This document shows, piece after piece, positions 11,101 to 17,967 of a stretch of 35,501 nt of DNA; the stretch's first letter is position 1, and every line of letters starts with the position of its first letter. The translations under genes and the position numbers were made by a program. Location: assembly GCA_021286705.1 (NCBI GenBank), contig JAJTBW010000019.1, forward strand, positions 1 to 35,501, written 5' to 3'. The stretch comes from Sphingobacteriia bacterium (GTDB lineage Bacteria > Bacteroidota > Bacteroidia > Bacteroidales > TTA-H9). The notes beneath the pieces were generated by a model, which saw nothing but the letters and a program-made list of their open reading frames with translations, was not told the origin of the DNA and made no database searches.

Positions 11101-11207
11101 CTTGCCCATCTGGGGTCTATATCTACATGGTCAAGTTTGTTGGATCAGGGACAAGCGATCCGGGAACAGAAAAGATATTAACCGGAAAGATCGTACTCGT
11201 TAAATAG
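2193..11207 (+). CDS. Giant T9SS-exported Kelch/SprB/SBBP/Ig-like/PKD-like surface protein
   Basis: A 3004-residue protein with a signal peptide (1-25, ending LLFGQ). Approximate domain order: six Kelch repeats (24-312); a SprB-type repeat (311-389); an SBBP-like beta-propeller with repeated GGxxxDxF and GSATFG units (396-816); a second SprB-type repeat (826-891); four Ig-like modules of about 87 residues (896-1243) with GGSGDTLKWY and YYARWENxCG signatures; eight PKD-like modules (1243-1896) with FTGLxAxYC and GTATFNP signatures; nine more Ig-like modules (1896-2672); two or three divergent modules; and a type B T9SS C-terminal domain (2910-3004) with FTPNGDGINDVY, FDRHG and CPSGVYIYMV. The protein should be secreted across the outer membrane and anchored or released at the surface. 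An adhesin or matrix role is likely; no catalytic domain was seen. A strong terminator follows. Confidence 0.9.
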   Translation: MKTIKSHFYLLLSLILLKGSLLFGQDTWLSKTSLTGESRQGAIAFSINGKGYLGLGYNGSYKKDLWEYDPTTETWTQKADIPGSGRSEAVIIPLGNDALVATGYNGNFLKDVWSWSSTTNTWSQKNDFNGSQRQGAVGFTLAGNGYMGLGYNGTFLNDFYQYNSVTDTWVAKSNYPAGGRAFCAVFTTLTHGYVGLGYNAGYQSQLYAYDPATDSWSQKSNFPGSARAFTVSYTLNYQGWVGTGDNGVSTLKDFWLYNPSFDAWVQKASLPGNARRQAAAFVIGNNAYVVSGSAAGPIYFNDLWQWNGDYCNLNILPVVQHISCPTSNNGSISITASSSYPPYTFNWSTGSTSSSISNLSTGTYTVNIKDAANCTYQGSWRIDTPTPISFGVDTNTWGNTRKIGGQGADAIIASVYDASGNHYVTGTFSGSATFGSNTLISNGGTDVFLAAYNSSGVIQWVRQIGGTNNDAPTAIAINNAGEITISGYFTDYAVFGTLPKNSQGGEDIFIARYSSLGSQMWARTAGGALNDRATGMFIDNNDNIYLTGAFEGAAQFGNQTLVANGGKDIFVVKWNSAGIPEWIAQAGTSSTETGTAIVADNSGNVYVTGTMQSSLTIGSTTLTGAGANDIFLAAYDRYGSPIWAKNAGGAFDDYPSSMIINNNQLVITGWFGNTATFGSQTLTSNGGLDVFASAWSLNGTHAWAVRAGGLGDDKAYAINSFTNHEMVFVGSFSGSATFGTETLTSKGGLDLFACRIDKSGSILKTIAHGGGGNEIAYTVSTSSPSTLLIGGSFTQSLSFGSTFLVSSGQTDGFYSKTNIASKYIAPIVNKVTCPAGNDGSIFTKVTGGTKPYTYLWNTGATTDSLINLSTGNYSLHITDANGCTKDTTFVISTKYNLPVAPLVASTNRDYFCETDAGNITISVAGGSGDTLKWYYDNACTQLMGKGSPLTILSPDTTTIYYARWENPCGVSSAIALTVHVLMLPTPAISISNSNPDACAGIGNVTLTVTGGSGDIFRWYTNSCGGTYFSEGNSLSIGTPLTTTVLYGRWESSCGVSECKQVIVHVNALAEKPTSITATQTEVCFGSTTPITLTALGGSGTTLKWTAGSCGSTPIWIGNQAIITPPATTTKYFAYYENICNTSPCDSITITVKPLPVTPTSVTASSTSFCKGTLTNITLTAVGGSGQSVVWYTGFCGSNQIIGQGNPLTIAAPTTTTTYFAQWTNSCANSNCANVQVVVKSNPVASFTGLDAYYCEGGAADTLHGNFTTNSSFTGTGGVSTTGGVTTFNPAGLTNGTTYSVTYTYTAPNGCSDDTTMTTFIREKPFVALLSLNPTYCLNSDDDDINGNMAPMGLITGTGVIMPANGAAKFSPATAGVGTYPITYTYSDFYGCTNSVSQNTTVYDLPVVSFTGLSSTVCIDAGPQALIGNNTTNSYFAGPGINNGTPGQATFDPQTAGIGGPYTITYQYTNGNNCTNIAELEVTVAPKPEVDFTGLEASYCFNSPVDYLYGNHATNSTFFGPGITSNPNGTASFNPSVAGPGTHTIGYTYTSSEGCDDSITKQVIVFPPTNLSILNLDADYCVDANPAVIIGNKAPFGTFSGPGIQPGAAGNATFTPSQAGVGGPWPIVYTFISNNGCVNRDTAYTTVHALPQVTIAGLPARICVNSPAVTVTGTPTPGGTFSGPGITNTTPGSATFDPAIAGSGTHTIKYNYTDSFNCENEATATIIVNALPIPIIEGLETSYCIDAPNDTLVGNYMPFGNITGTGVEPLYIGMGVFKPSVAGVGGPYDITYNVTDMNGCQADTVFKTTVYALPTVTITGLDANYCIDDTPVTLTGSPATGVFTGAGIQDNGNGTATFTPQTAGAGNFTITYIASDPNSCSNRTTVQTSVKPLPEPVTSVAVSRNFYCPGTVTQLTFSATGGSGDTLFWYAKAAGDSLVGKGDHIVVTAPNDSLWYYARWESNCGVADADSILIVVLPLPIVPDSAYADTASFCYGTITSISLHAAGGRGDVLRWYKNSCNGPIVGLTPDITLAAPTDSTWYYARWFNACGVSDCDSVLIAVQPQPLPPDSVAVDTNYYCATTISNITLEAFGGIGDTIQWFTDGCGLTPLMTGNPITITAPDSTTTYYLRYKNKCNVSLCTSFEVVVIPQPVKPDTLFSDQNDFCTGQVGAILLTAQGGVGSSVRWFKDSCTGEDLGVGNPLLINAPTDSTFYFARWENACGESECTRMRVDVYPNPGTIDTLEANPPVACSLTGTVTLTAVGNFTPLDTIIWFQDSCNGTVLGKTNPLTISTPDSTTTYYAAVANRCDTTACSSVTLLIDTPLPPVSFVADTNEFCKGFTGNITLSANGGNGTSIEWFAQSCGSSIIGTTPVITIAAPDTSTWYFARYTNTCGTSACDSTLITVIPNPIAPDTIVVDSNNYCVGTVQTVTLSIVGGYGDTLSSYGETVRWYINGCDGIEIGTGKTLEIPAPNVPTQYFARWENHCGVTECASGEIFVNTPLPPTTAEVDTTGYCPGNVKYITLSASGGNGTLIRWFEVRPTDTIPIGKESPFTLFAPQVTTTYLVRNENICGVSDYVPVIVKVSEAIMPDSIGTERKSYCNIENGNIMLWVIGGNGDTVKWYVDGCRATLVGIGDTLIAPIPPTTTTYYANWNSSCGITACVEREIVIKTMPTVIVGPNDSICADETYTFKNVVSNDCISREWTTSGDGVFDDPTDKNPTYTPGVNDIKNGLPIYLKLTSTGAAPCGYAVDSMQLTLMPLPNIIVTQSDTSVCRDSLFTLVASGASVYTWNNTPTLDTLNGPIVKGYPTLTETFVVRGRSNFGCRDTAAVTVKVVPRPFVNLGEDLFIFTCEPITLDAGISTGNQFYMWDNYTQSRKREVTESGIYYVTVSNEGCAVSDTIVVNMCNSGVLTAPDAFTPNGDGINDVYRFISSDPTMKFNLTIFDRHGMVIYQSDDINAGWDGYSNGKACPSGVYIYMVKFVGSGTSDPGTEKILTGKIVLVK

Positions 11208-11235
11208 TATTAATCTCTGTTAATTCTGTAACCTA

Positions 11236-11272
11236 AACACCCGATAGTCGTCACACTATCGGGTGTTTTTAT
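11236..11272 (+). terminator. Rho-independent terminator after the giant surface protein
   Basis: A perfect 13-bp stem (11236-11248 with 11255-11267) containing CACCCGATAG, with a 6-base loop, followed by a T-rich run. It starts 29 bases after the stop codon at 11207 and ends the DUF4907/giant-protein unit. Confidence 0.9.
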
Positions 11273-11330
11273 TTTCGCTCAACCATTTTGAGTATTTAAT
11301 TGAACTTGACATACAATGTGACAAAAAGAA

Positions 11331-12431
11331 ATGAACTATCTAACAATTACATATTCACATAAATTTAATGCAAGTATCCCATCTATAGCCAACAGGAGAT
11401 ATGTTCACACATATAGAAGAATCCTGTGGAATAAAATCCTTAATACCTCCATTCTTTTTATTCTATTTCTAGGTATACCTAATCACTCATCAGCTCTAGA
11501 AAACTGCGAATTAAATAATCACACTAATAAAAAACCTACTTCGTTCTGTCTCAATATTGAAACCTCCTTTGATCGATTACAAGATCCAATTCCTGAAATG
11601 AATGAGGTTACGATTCCATTAAAGCGTTCAGGACACCTATTCATGATCGACGCCAAGATAGATGGAGTAGAAGGAAATCTACTATTTGATACCGGAGCAT
11701 CTGCAGTCACCCTGAATATAAACTATTTCCGAAACCATCTTCATTCAAAAGACATTGCCGGATCAGGAATAAGCGGTTCGGTGGCCGAATCAGGAGAAAT
11801 CATGGTAGACACACTAAATGTAGATTGTCTTAGATTTACCAAACAACGTGTTTCTACAGCCAGTCTAAGTCATCTTGAAAATACAAGAAAGATCAAAATC
11901 TTAGGATTATTTGGGCTCTCCCTTCTCAAAAACTTCGAAATAGTATTTATGCCTAGTATGAATCAGCTTAAACTTATCAAAATAGATTCTAAAGGGAACA
12001 GGCTCAATAATCAAAACGAACCAACAGAGAAATCAATAGATATTGACTTTAAAAATAATATTGTCTATCTTGAGGGTAAAATTAACGGGAGAAGGCTCAA
12101 CTTCTGCTTTGATACTGGTGCAGAATGTAATGTTCTAGATAATAATCTGAGTAAATCAGTGCTATCAATGGTAACGATAAAAAAGAGATCGACACTTAAA
12201 GGGGCAGGTGACCAAACGGTTGAAATCCTTTCAGGCGAATTGAACAACATTATCATCGGAAATAAGGATCAAAACAATCAGAAGGTTATTCTCACAAGCC
12301 TCAGTAAAATGAGTGAAGCATATGGAGTATCTATTGATGGTATGCTTGGGTACGACTTCTTTTATGATAAAATAATAACTATTAATCTTAGAAAAGAAAC
12401 CTTCTCATATATACAGGTTATAACTGAATAA
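11331..12431 (+). CDS. Exported protein with two retropepsin-like aspartic protease domains
   Basis: A 366-residue protein with a long polar N-terminus and a hydrophobic segment at about 37-50 ending in NHSSA, consistent with a signal peptide or anchor. It holds two aspartic-protease half-domains. The first has FDTGAS with Asp120 and a later ILGLFGLSLL segment; the second has FDTGAE with Asp261 and GMLGYDFF. In retropepsins each half supplies one DTG aspartate and a hydrophobic-hydrophobic-Gly element, and two halves form one active site. Here both halves are in one chain, so an internal pseudo-dimer like pepsin is possible, as is dimerisation with another chain. No Met suits an alternative start before residue 90. 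Substrate unknown. The gene has its own intergenic region and no obvious partner. Confidence 0.8.
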   Translation: MNYLTITYSHKFNASIPSIANRRYVHTYRRILWNKILNTSILFILFLGIPNHSSALENCELNNHTNKKPTSFCLNIETSFDRLQDPIPEMNEVTIPLKRSGHLFMIDAKIDGVEGNLLFDTGASAVTLNINYFRNHLHSKDIAGSGISGSVAESGEIMVDTLNVDCLRFTKQRVSTASLSHLENTRKIKILGLFGLSLLKNFEIVFMPSMNQLKLIKIDSKGNRLNNQNEPTEKSIDIDFKNNIVYLEGKINGRRLNFCFDTGAECNVLDNNLSKSVLSMVTIKKRSTLKGAGDQTVEILSGELNNIIIGNKDQNNQKVILTSLSKMSEAYGVSIDGMLGYDFFYDKIITINLRKETFSYIQVITE

Positions 12432-12471
12432 TGTAAGTTAGATGATATTAACTTCAGCATAGAACAAAACA

Positions 12472-12530
12472 AGAAAACAATCAAATCAATTAGAATGTTA
12501 TGTAGGAAATCTAATAACAGATTGTTTTCT
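12472..12530 (+). other. 11-bp perfect inverted repeat in the intergenic gap
   Basis: AGAAAACAATC at 12472-12482 is exactly inverted at 12520-12530, with 37 bases between. It lies 41 bases after the protease-like gene. The right arm is T-rich, so this could be a weak terminator with a large loop, or an operator for the glycogen-binding gene. The large loop makes a simple terminator less likely. Confidence 0.4.
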
Positions 12531-12609
12531 ATAACAATTGCAATTAGTAATCATACTAAGCTACAATTTTACAGATAACCTTTATAGGTAATAAATAGAT
12601 TTAGATCTC

Positions 12610-14046
12610 ATGAACAGGAAACTATTTATATTTTTCACATTCATTGCATTGATATTTATCTCTTTCAATTCCTCTGCCCAAATTGAACAAGATGTATGTC
12701 GAATTGAGAATGGAAAACTAATATTTGAACTAAAGACTAATTACTCTCAAACAGAATTAAAGCAATTAAGAGATCTCTTTGGCATTGATTCAGTACTTTA
12801 TCACACAGCGCTTAACGCCAAAACAACATTTACCTACAAAGGAGAGATATGGTTTACAAAAAAGAGAAAAGACAAAAGAGTAGTTCTATGGAAAGAGATA
12901 GATAACAAAGGCATTACCCTAAATCTGAATATCCCATTTCTATCCTCATTTTACAGCCAACCAAATCCTCCACAGATATCTCATATAAACTGGGGTTATA
13001 ACAAATTAAAAAATGAAAAAGCGGTAACAATAACCTCTGATAGTAGCACATTCCAGTTATTGGGTTTTCGGAATGCAAACCAAGTTGTCCTTTCTGGTTC
13101 GTTTAACAACTGGAATACACAACAATTAAGGATGCATAAGAATGCTCTCGGTTGGTTTATCTCATTACCGCTTAAGCCAGGTTATTACGAATACAAGTAT
13201 ATAATTGATGGAGAATGGCGTATTGATGAATCAAACCAATTGACGACAGACGACTTACAGGGAGGTGAGAACTCTGTCCTATTTATACCAAATCATCAAT
13301 TCGAATTACGCTCAGAAAAAGATTTTCATAAAGTATATCTTGCCGGAAGCTTTAATAATTGGAACCCTTCTGATGTTAAACTTCTAAAAAAAGGAGATCT
13401 ATGGTATCTTCCTGTATGGCTCAACGATGGAACTCACTCTTATAAGTTTATTGCAGATAACGTGTGGATGTCAGATCCAAAAAACCCTAATAGAGTTCCT
13501 GATGGGCACAACGACTTTAACTCTGTAATTGCTATAGGCGATTCCGTGCAATTTCAACTAGACGGCTACCTTCAGGCAAAAAATGTTATTCTTTCAGGAA
13601 GTTTTAACAACTGGAATACCTCAGAGATAAAGATGGTCAAAAATGGTAATTCATGGGTTTGTGATTATGTACTAGGGTCCGGTAATCATGAATACAAGTT
13701 CATTGTAGATGGAGAATGGATTATTGATCCTAAAAATCCTATGACTAGAACCAGTAATGGAATAACCAATTCCTTGCTAATTCTACATCCAAACTATACT
13801 TTTAACTTAAATAGGTATAAACTAGCAAAGAAAGTAATCGTTACAGGGACATTTAATAATTGGGAACAAGAGAGTTTTGAAATGCTAAAAAAAGGAGATC
13901 GATGGACAATTAGCCTATATCTACCCAAAGGTAAAGTTCTTTACAAGTTCATTGTTGATGGAGAGTGGATTCTTGATCCTGATAACAAAGACTGGGAAGA
14001 AAATGCTGAAGGAACAGGGAATTCAATTTTATGGATCCCCAATTGA
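12610..14046 (+). CDS. Secreted protein with four tandem AMPK/CBM48-type glycogen-binding modules
   Basis: A 478-residue protein with a clear signal peptide (1-23, ending FNSSAQ). Residues 25-150 form an N-terminal region I do not recognise. After it come four carbohydrate-binding modules at near-constant spacing, marked by FNNWN or FNNWE starting at Phe165, Phe248, Phe332 and Phe415 (83, 84 and 83 residues apart). Modules 1, 3 and 4 then carry YKYIIDGEW or YKFIVDGEW and module 2 YKFIADNVW, with a DPxN-type segment in modules 2-4. This is the pattern of AMPK-beta/CBM48 domains, which bind glycogen, starch or maltodextrin through Trp residues. There is no glycosyl hydrolase domain and no T9SS or other C-terminal sorting domain, so it is probably periplasmic or outer-membrane associated. 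A role in alpha-glucan capture is inferred. No susCD or amylase gene is adjacent. Confidence 0.85.
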   Translation: MNRKLFIFFTFIALIFISFNSSAQIEQDVCRIENGKLIFELKTNYSQTELKQLRDLFGIDSVLYHTALNAKTTFTYKGEIWFTKKRKDKRVVLWKEIDNKGITLNLNIPFLSSFYSQPNPPQISHINWGYNKLKNEKAVTITSDSSTFQLLGFRNANQVVLSGSFNNWNTQQLRMHKNALGWFISLPLKPGYYEYKYIIDGEWRIDESNQLTTDDLQGGENSVLFIPNHQFELRSEKDFHKVYLAGSFNNWNPSDVKLLKKGDLWYLPVWLNDGTHSYKFIADNVWMSDPKNPNRVPDGHNDFNSVIAIGDSVQFQLDGYLQAKNVILSGSFNNWNTSEIKMVKNGNSWVCDYVLGSGNHEYKFIVDGEWIIDPKNPMTRTSNGITNSLLILHPNYTFNLNRYKLAKKVIVTGTFNNWEQESFEMLKKGDRWTISLYLPKGKVLYKFIVDGEWILDPDNKDWEENAEGTGNSILWIPN

Positions 14047-14090
14047 TTAATTCTGATCATTTGAAAACTAACATTCATTATATCCAAAAA

Positions 14091-14128
14091 AAAGAGCCAT
14101 TGAAATTACATCAATGGCTCTTTATCTT
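14091..14128. terminator. Bidirectional terminator between convergent genes
   Basis: A perfect 13-bp stem (14091-14103 with 14111-14123) around AGAGCCATTGA with a 7-base loop. Eight A residues precede the GAGCC core on the + strand, giving a long T run for the - strand DUF6263-like gene. The + strand side has TTTATCTTTA for the glycogen-binding gene. Confidence 0.9.
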
Positions 14129-14142
14129 TATGCTTATAGAGT

Positions 14143-14976
14143 CTATTTGCGAACCCTAGTTACCTTCATTTCTTGAACCATTGGAATAGTCATTGATTGC
14201 GGGCCACTGAGCGCAAGAGTCATTTGAGTATTATTGTTTGATTCGTCCCCATAAATAACACCCGTTTTTAACTCAACCCAAACTGTACCGGCGATCTTAC
14301 CTGTACCTTCAATCTGGACATCCATACCTTGTAATAAAGTAGATCCTTCGCTGCTGATATTAGCAATCGTCTTAAACTCAAGACATTTAGTTGACCCTTT
14401 TTTAACCTCACCAACCAAAGTATACTCGGCTGTTATTGTATTAACCACCTTACCACCCATAAACTCGATAGTATCAGTTCTGTCAGTTGTCCAAGAATCA
14501 CCAACTTTAATCTTTCCATCAGGAATAGTAATAAAAGCTGATAACCCGCTTGATGCGCCCATCATACCACCCATACCAGAAGATTTATCATCAGTCTTAA
14601 GGCTCTTCTTTGAAAGTATATTACCAAGCTTATCAACAGTTACAGTATAATTCTCGATACCATTTTCTCCAGGATTCATTGTCGTATCCATGGCAGCCGA
14701 TGAAATCTTTACAAAATCAACCACACTCTTCTCATTAAAGAGAATAGACCCATCAGAATTAACTTTGGTAAATGAGACCTCTTGACTACCACTAGAGGTG
14801 GTATTCATAGTTATTTCCTGTCCCATCATACTTTGTGTAGTTTTCCCGTCAACGGTCATTGTGTAAGTTACCTTACTTCCCGCTTTAGGTTTCAATTTAA
14901 GACTAAAATCCTGAGCATTACCAATACTAAATAGAGTAACCAGGAGTAGAGAGAAGACGATTCTTTTCATATTCAA
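14143..14976 (-). CDS. Exported hypothetical protein, DUF6263-like
   Basis: A 277-residue protein with a signal peptide (MNMKRIVFSLLLVTLFSIGNAQ). The mature part begins FSLKLKPKAGSKVTYTMTVDG and is predicted to be mostly beta, with internal VGDSW and GTVWVELKTG segments. This looks like the Bacteroidetes DUF6263 family of envelope proteins of unknown function; the assignment is from memory and tentative. A Met-Gly-rich loop (SSGMGGMMGASSG) lies near residues 132-144. The start could be either the first Met or the third residue. It lies 33 bases downstream of the M28 peptidase gene and is probably co-transcribed with it. A strong terminator follows. Confidence 0.7.
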   Translation of the reverse strand: MNMKRIVFSLLLVTLFSIGNAQDFSLKLKPKAGSKVTYTMTVDGKTTQSMMGQEITMNTTSSGSQEVSFTKVNSDGSILFNEKSVVDFVKISSAAMDTTMNPGENGIENYTVTVDKLGNILSKKSLKTDDKSSGMGGMMGASSGLSAFITIPDGKIKVGDSWTTDRTDTIEFMGGKVVNTITAEYTLVGEVKKGSTKCLEFKTIANISSEGSTLLQGMDVQIEGTGKIAGTVWVELKTGVIYGDESNNNTQMTLALSGPQSMTIPMVQEMKVTRVRK

Positions 14977-15009
14977 TTTTTTGCTAAAGTTAATAAAATA
15001 AAAATTCGA

Positions 15010-16551
15010 CTAATAGGTACTTATTTCATTTGAGATACGCCATGCGGTAAGAAATGCTAAACGCGCAACTTGAGTTGCCTTTTCAAAATCGCATTTAACA
15101 ATCTCATCCGTGACACGATGATAATCCTTATGTAGACCAGTAAAGAAAAACACAAAAGGAACACCTTTTCCTGCAAAGGGGGCATGATCGCTGCTACCCT
15201 GAAAAGCATTACCCTTCGGGGTGATCAATTTAAAACCAAAATCACTGTTGATATCCTTCACGATCTGAGTAAGTGCAGGGCTGTTTGAGGCTCCCTCAAG
15301 ATAGAGAGTATCCGCGGAACGACTAACCATGTCTAGGTTAATCATTGCTACTATTGATGATATTGGGACAGGAGGCGCATTTACAAATGCCCTAGAACCC
15401 CATAATCCTTTCTCTTCACCTGCAAACAAAACAAAGATTACACTTCTCTTTGGTTTTAACGGCTGCAACATAAAATTCCTAGCTATAGCTAGTACTGAAC
15501 TGGCACCAGAAGCATTATCATCAGCTCCGTTAAAGATATAATCATCCCCTTTTGTATACTTTTTTAGCATACCTAAGTGATCGTAATGTGCCCCTATAAC
15601 GATAACCTGATGATTAAGATCAGGATCTGACCCAGTAATTACAGCTGCTACATTATCTGCATCTATTGGCTCATCATAAATCGTCGACTTCATAGAGACA
15701 AGGTTTAATGCCGGCTGCAGTGATTTCAGAGACTCCCCATTATTCAATCGACTAACCAGTTGCTTAAGGTTATTTACACTTCCAAAAATAGTATTCACAA
15801 AAGACTCACCAGCATGGAAGACCGGTATCCTTTGTTTGATAGTATCTGTCATCCGCCAAGGAGACGCATCTAATGGAAAATTCTTATAGAGTTCAGGCCA
15901 GGGATATCCAACAGGATTCAATAAGAGATGCTTTTCAGGGTCAGTAATGACAATAACCCCAACAGCACCAGCTTTGATGGCGGTTTGAACTTTTGACTCA
16001 ACAGAATAAGCCACATTGGTCTCATGTCTCTTGAAATAGTTGGTCGAGTCAGAAGAGGAAGGCACTCCAGTCAGTAATATTACTATACGACCTTTTACAT
16101 TGATCTCTTTGTAATTATTATAATTGGCCTCATTACTATTCAAACCAAAACCAGCAAATATAACAGGAGCTGTTATCGAGTCCTGTGAGGAGAAATCAAA
16201 AGGAATAAAATCAGATTTAATCTTGAATTTAGTTACAACACCACTCCCGTTTCGGGTTGAAAAAGAAGAATTAGGACCTAATCTTACTCTTGATAATCCA
16301 AGACTATTTCGATAGGTAGGATAGGCTGGTGGAATACCCAATTTAATAAATGTCTTCTCGATGTACTGAGCTGCCGAATCAAGGCCAACAGAAGGAGTAT
16401 TTCTCCCCTCTAGTTTATCTGAGGCCAAATAAGTGAGATGGGAAGAAAGAAATAGAATATCCTCACGTAATGGCTTTAACTCTTGCGAATAACTAAACAT
16501 TGAAGAGAATAAACCCAAAAACACTATAAAGAGCCTGATTATTTTATCCAT
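15010..16551 (-). CDS. Exported M28-family zinc metallopeptidase with PA-type insert
   Basis: A 513-residue protein with a signal peptide (1-22, ending FSYSQ). A PA-like domain spans roughly residues 125-285 (APVIFAGFG, GRIVILLTGVP). The catalytic M28 domain follows with the expected metal ligands: His322/Asp324 in GAHYDHLG, the bridging Asp in NGADDNASG (344/345), the Glu pair 379/380 in FAGEEKG, Asp407 in INLDMV, and His478 in HKDYH. All ligands are present, so it should be an active aminopeptidase or related exopeptidase acting outside the cytoplasm on peptides. It is probably the first gene of a unit with the DUF6263-like gene. A small hairpin lies just upstream of its start. Confidence 0.9.
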   Translation of the reverse strand: MDKIIRLFIVFLGLFSSMFSYSQELKPLREDILFLSSHLTYLASDKLEGRNTPSVGLDSAAQYIEKTFIKLGIPPAYPTYRNSLGLSRVRLGPNSSFSTRNGSGVVTKFKIKSDFIPFDFSSQDSITAPVIFAGFGLNSNEANYNNYKEINVKGRIVILLTGVPSSSDSTNYFKRHETNVAYSVESKVQTAIKAGAVGVIVITDPEKHLLLNPVGYPWPELYKNFPLDASPWRMTDTIKQRIPVFHAGESFVNTIFGSVNNLKQLVSRLNNGESLKSLQPALNLVSMKSTIYDEPIDADNVAAVITGSDPDLNHQVIVIGAHYDHLGMLKKYTKGDDYIFNGADDNASGASSVLAIARNFMLQPLKPKRSVIFVLFAGEEKGLWGSRAFVNAPPVPISSIVAMINLDMVSRSADTLYLEGASNSPALTQIVKDINSDFGFKLITPKGNAFQGSSDHAPFAGKGVPFVFFFTGLHKDYHRVTDEIVKCDFEKATQVARLAFLTAWRISNEISTY

Positions 16552-16558
16552 AATAGAA

Positions 16559-16572
16559 AAGCCGAAAGGCTT
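16559..16572 (-). other. Small hairpin just upstream of the M28 start codon
   Basis: AAGCC-GAAA-GGCTT, a 5-bp stem with a tetraloop, lies 31 bases after the YqhD-like stop and 7 bases before the M28 ATG (16551) on the - strand. It may be a weak terminator for the dehydrogenase, or it may influence ribosome access to the M28 start. Confidence 0.4.
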
Positions 16573-16602
16573 ATTAGATTCCGGCTAAATTACTCAAATT
16601 CA

Positions 16603-17757
16603 TTATACCCTAGAAACCAATATTTGCTTAATCTTATCGGCATCAATATTGCCAAGCTCCCCAAGTCTACGTGCACCAGGAAGACTAAACCTTTTAACTA
16701 TCTCATCGATAGTTTCAAAACCAACATTGTGCTCAGAAAGGCGGGTTAAGATCCCTGTAGAACGGAAAAAGTCCTCAGTGAGTTGAATGCACTTTTCTAT
16801 TCTCTCCTCTTCAGAACCCTCAGTAAGATTCCAAACTCGTTCAGCATACTGAAGAAGTTTTATTCTTTTTTGCTCCTTCATAACCCGAAGTAATCCAGGA
16901 AGAACGATCGCTAGTGTGACCGCATGATCAATTCCATGTAATGCAGTTAGTTCGTGTCCGATACCGTGGGTTGCCCAATCATTAGGAACTCCAAGCCCAA
17001 TTAAACCATTTAAAGCCATGGTACTTGACCACATTAAGTTAGCTCGGTTCTCATAGTCTGGTATCTCTTTCAATGCATCCGGGGCTAACTCAATCAAAGT
17101 TTTAAGAATAGACTCAGCCAGTCTATCATTTAATGGAGCATCTGATGGAATTGTCATGTATTGCTCCATAACATGAACGAAACTATCTACTAACCCATTA
17201 GCTACTTGTCTTTTTGGCAAAGAGTAGGTCACCTCTGGATCAAGAATCGAAAACAGAGGATAAACATAAGGAGATGCAAAAGCAAGCTTTCGTTGCAGCC
17301 TTTCGTTGGTGACAACTGAATTACTATTCATTTCTGAGCCTGTAGCTGGTAGTGTAAGTACAGTACCAAGTTTAACAGCATCTTTAATCCTTGCTCCTTT
17401 GGAGAGTATATCCCACGGATCTCCCTCAAAAGGCACCGCTGCAGCAATAAACTTAGTTCCATCAATAACTGACCCTCCACCAACTGCCAGCAGAAAATCT
17501 ATGTTTTCTGCCCTTGCGACAGCAACCGCTTTCATTAATGTTTCAAAACGTGGATTTGGCTCTATGCCGCCAAACTCGATTATATGGTAACCTTTTAATG
17601 CCTCGATAACTTGATGATAAACACCATTTTTAAAAATAGACCCTCCACCATAGGTTAGCATTACCCTAGCCTCCTTTGGCACTTCATTCTGTAAGCGACC
17701 AATCTGACCTTTTCCAAAAAGTATCTTGACTGGGTTTTGATAAATAAAATTCTTCAT
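16603..17757 (-). CDS. yqhD: Iron/zinc-containing alcohol dehydrogenase, YqhD/BdhA type
   Basis: A 384-residue group III metal-dependent alcohol dehydrogenase. The N-terminus MKNFIYQNPVKILFGKG and the nucleotide-binding GGGSxxxxG segments (37-45 and 93-100) match the NADP(H)-dependent butanol-dehydrogenase/YqhD branch. Metal ligands are Asp191, His195, His264 and His278, each shifted by three from those known in E. coli YqhD (194, 198, 267, 281). Such enzymes reduce aldehydes in the cytoplasm, in fermentation or detoxification. Length is normal for the family. It is divergent from mtgA across a 210-base gap. The substrate cannot be inferred from sequence. Confidence 0.9.
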   Translation of the reverse strand: MKNFIYQNPVKILFGKGQIGRLQNEVPKEARVMLTYGGGSIFKNGVYHQVIEALKGYHIIEFGGIEPNPRFETLMKAVAVARAENIDFLLAVGGGSVIDGTKFIAAAVPFEGDPWDILSKGARIKDAVKLGTVLTLPATGSEMNSNSVVTNERLQRKLAFASPYVYPLFSILDPEVTYSLPKRQVANGLVDSFVHVMEQYMTIPSDAPLNDRLAESILKTLIELAPDALKEIPDYENRANLMWSSTMALNGLIGLGVPNDWATHGIGHELTALHGIDHAVTLAIVLPGLLRVMKEQKRIKLLQYAERVWNLTEGSEEERIEKCIQLTEDFFRSTGILTRLSEHNVGFETIDEIVKRFSLPGARRLGELGNIDADKIKQILVSRV

Positions 17758-17967
17758 ACTATTTACTTTTCATTTTATTCTAATACAATTAACCTTTGCT
17801 TTTGTAATTTTGTCTTCTGACAAACTGTTAAAGATAGAAAAACAAATCCCACATAAAAAGGTTTCCTCATAATCAAAGCAACAACATCATTTGAGAATTC
17901 TAAGAGATATTTCCAATATTTCTGATGTAATAACCTTCGGGGGAATTGAAAGACAAACTAACAATAA

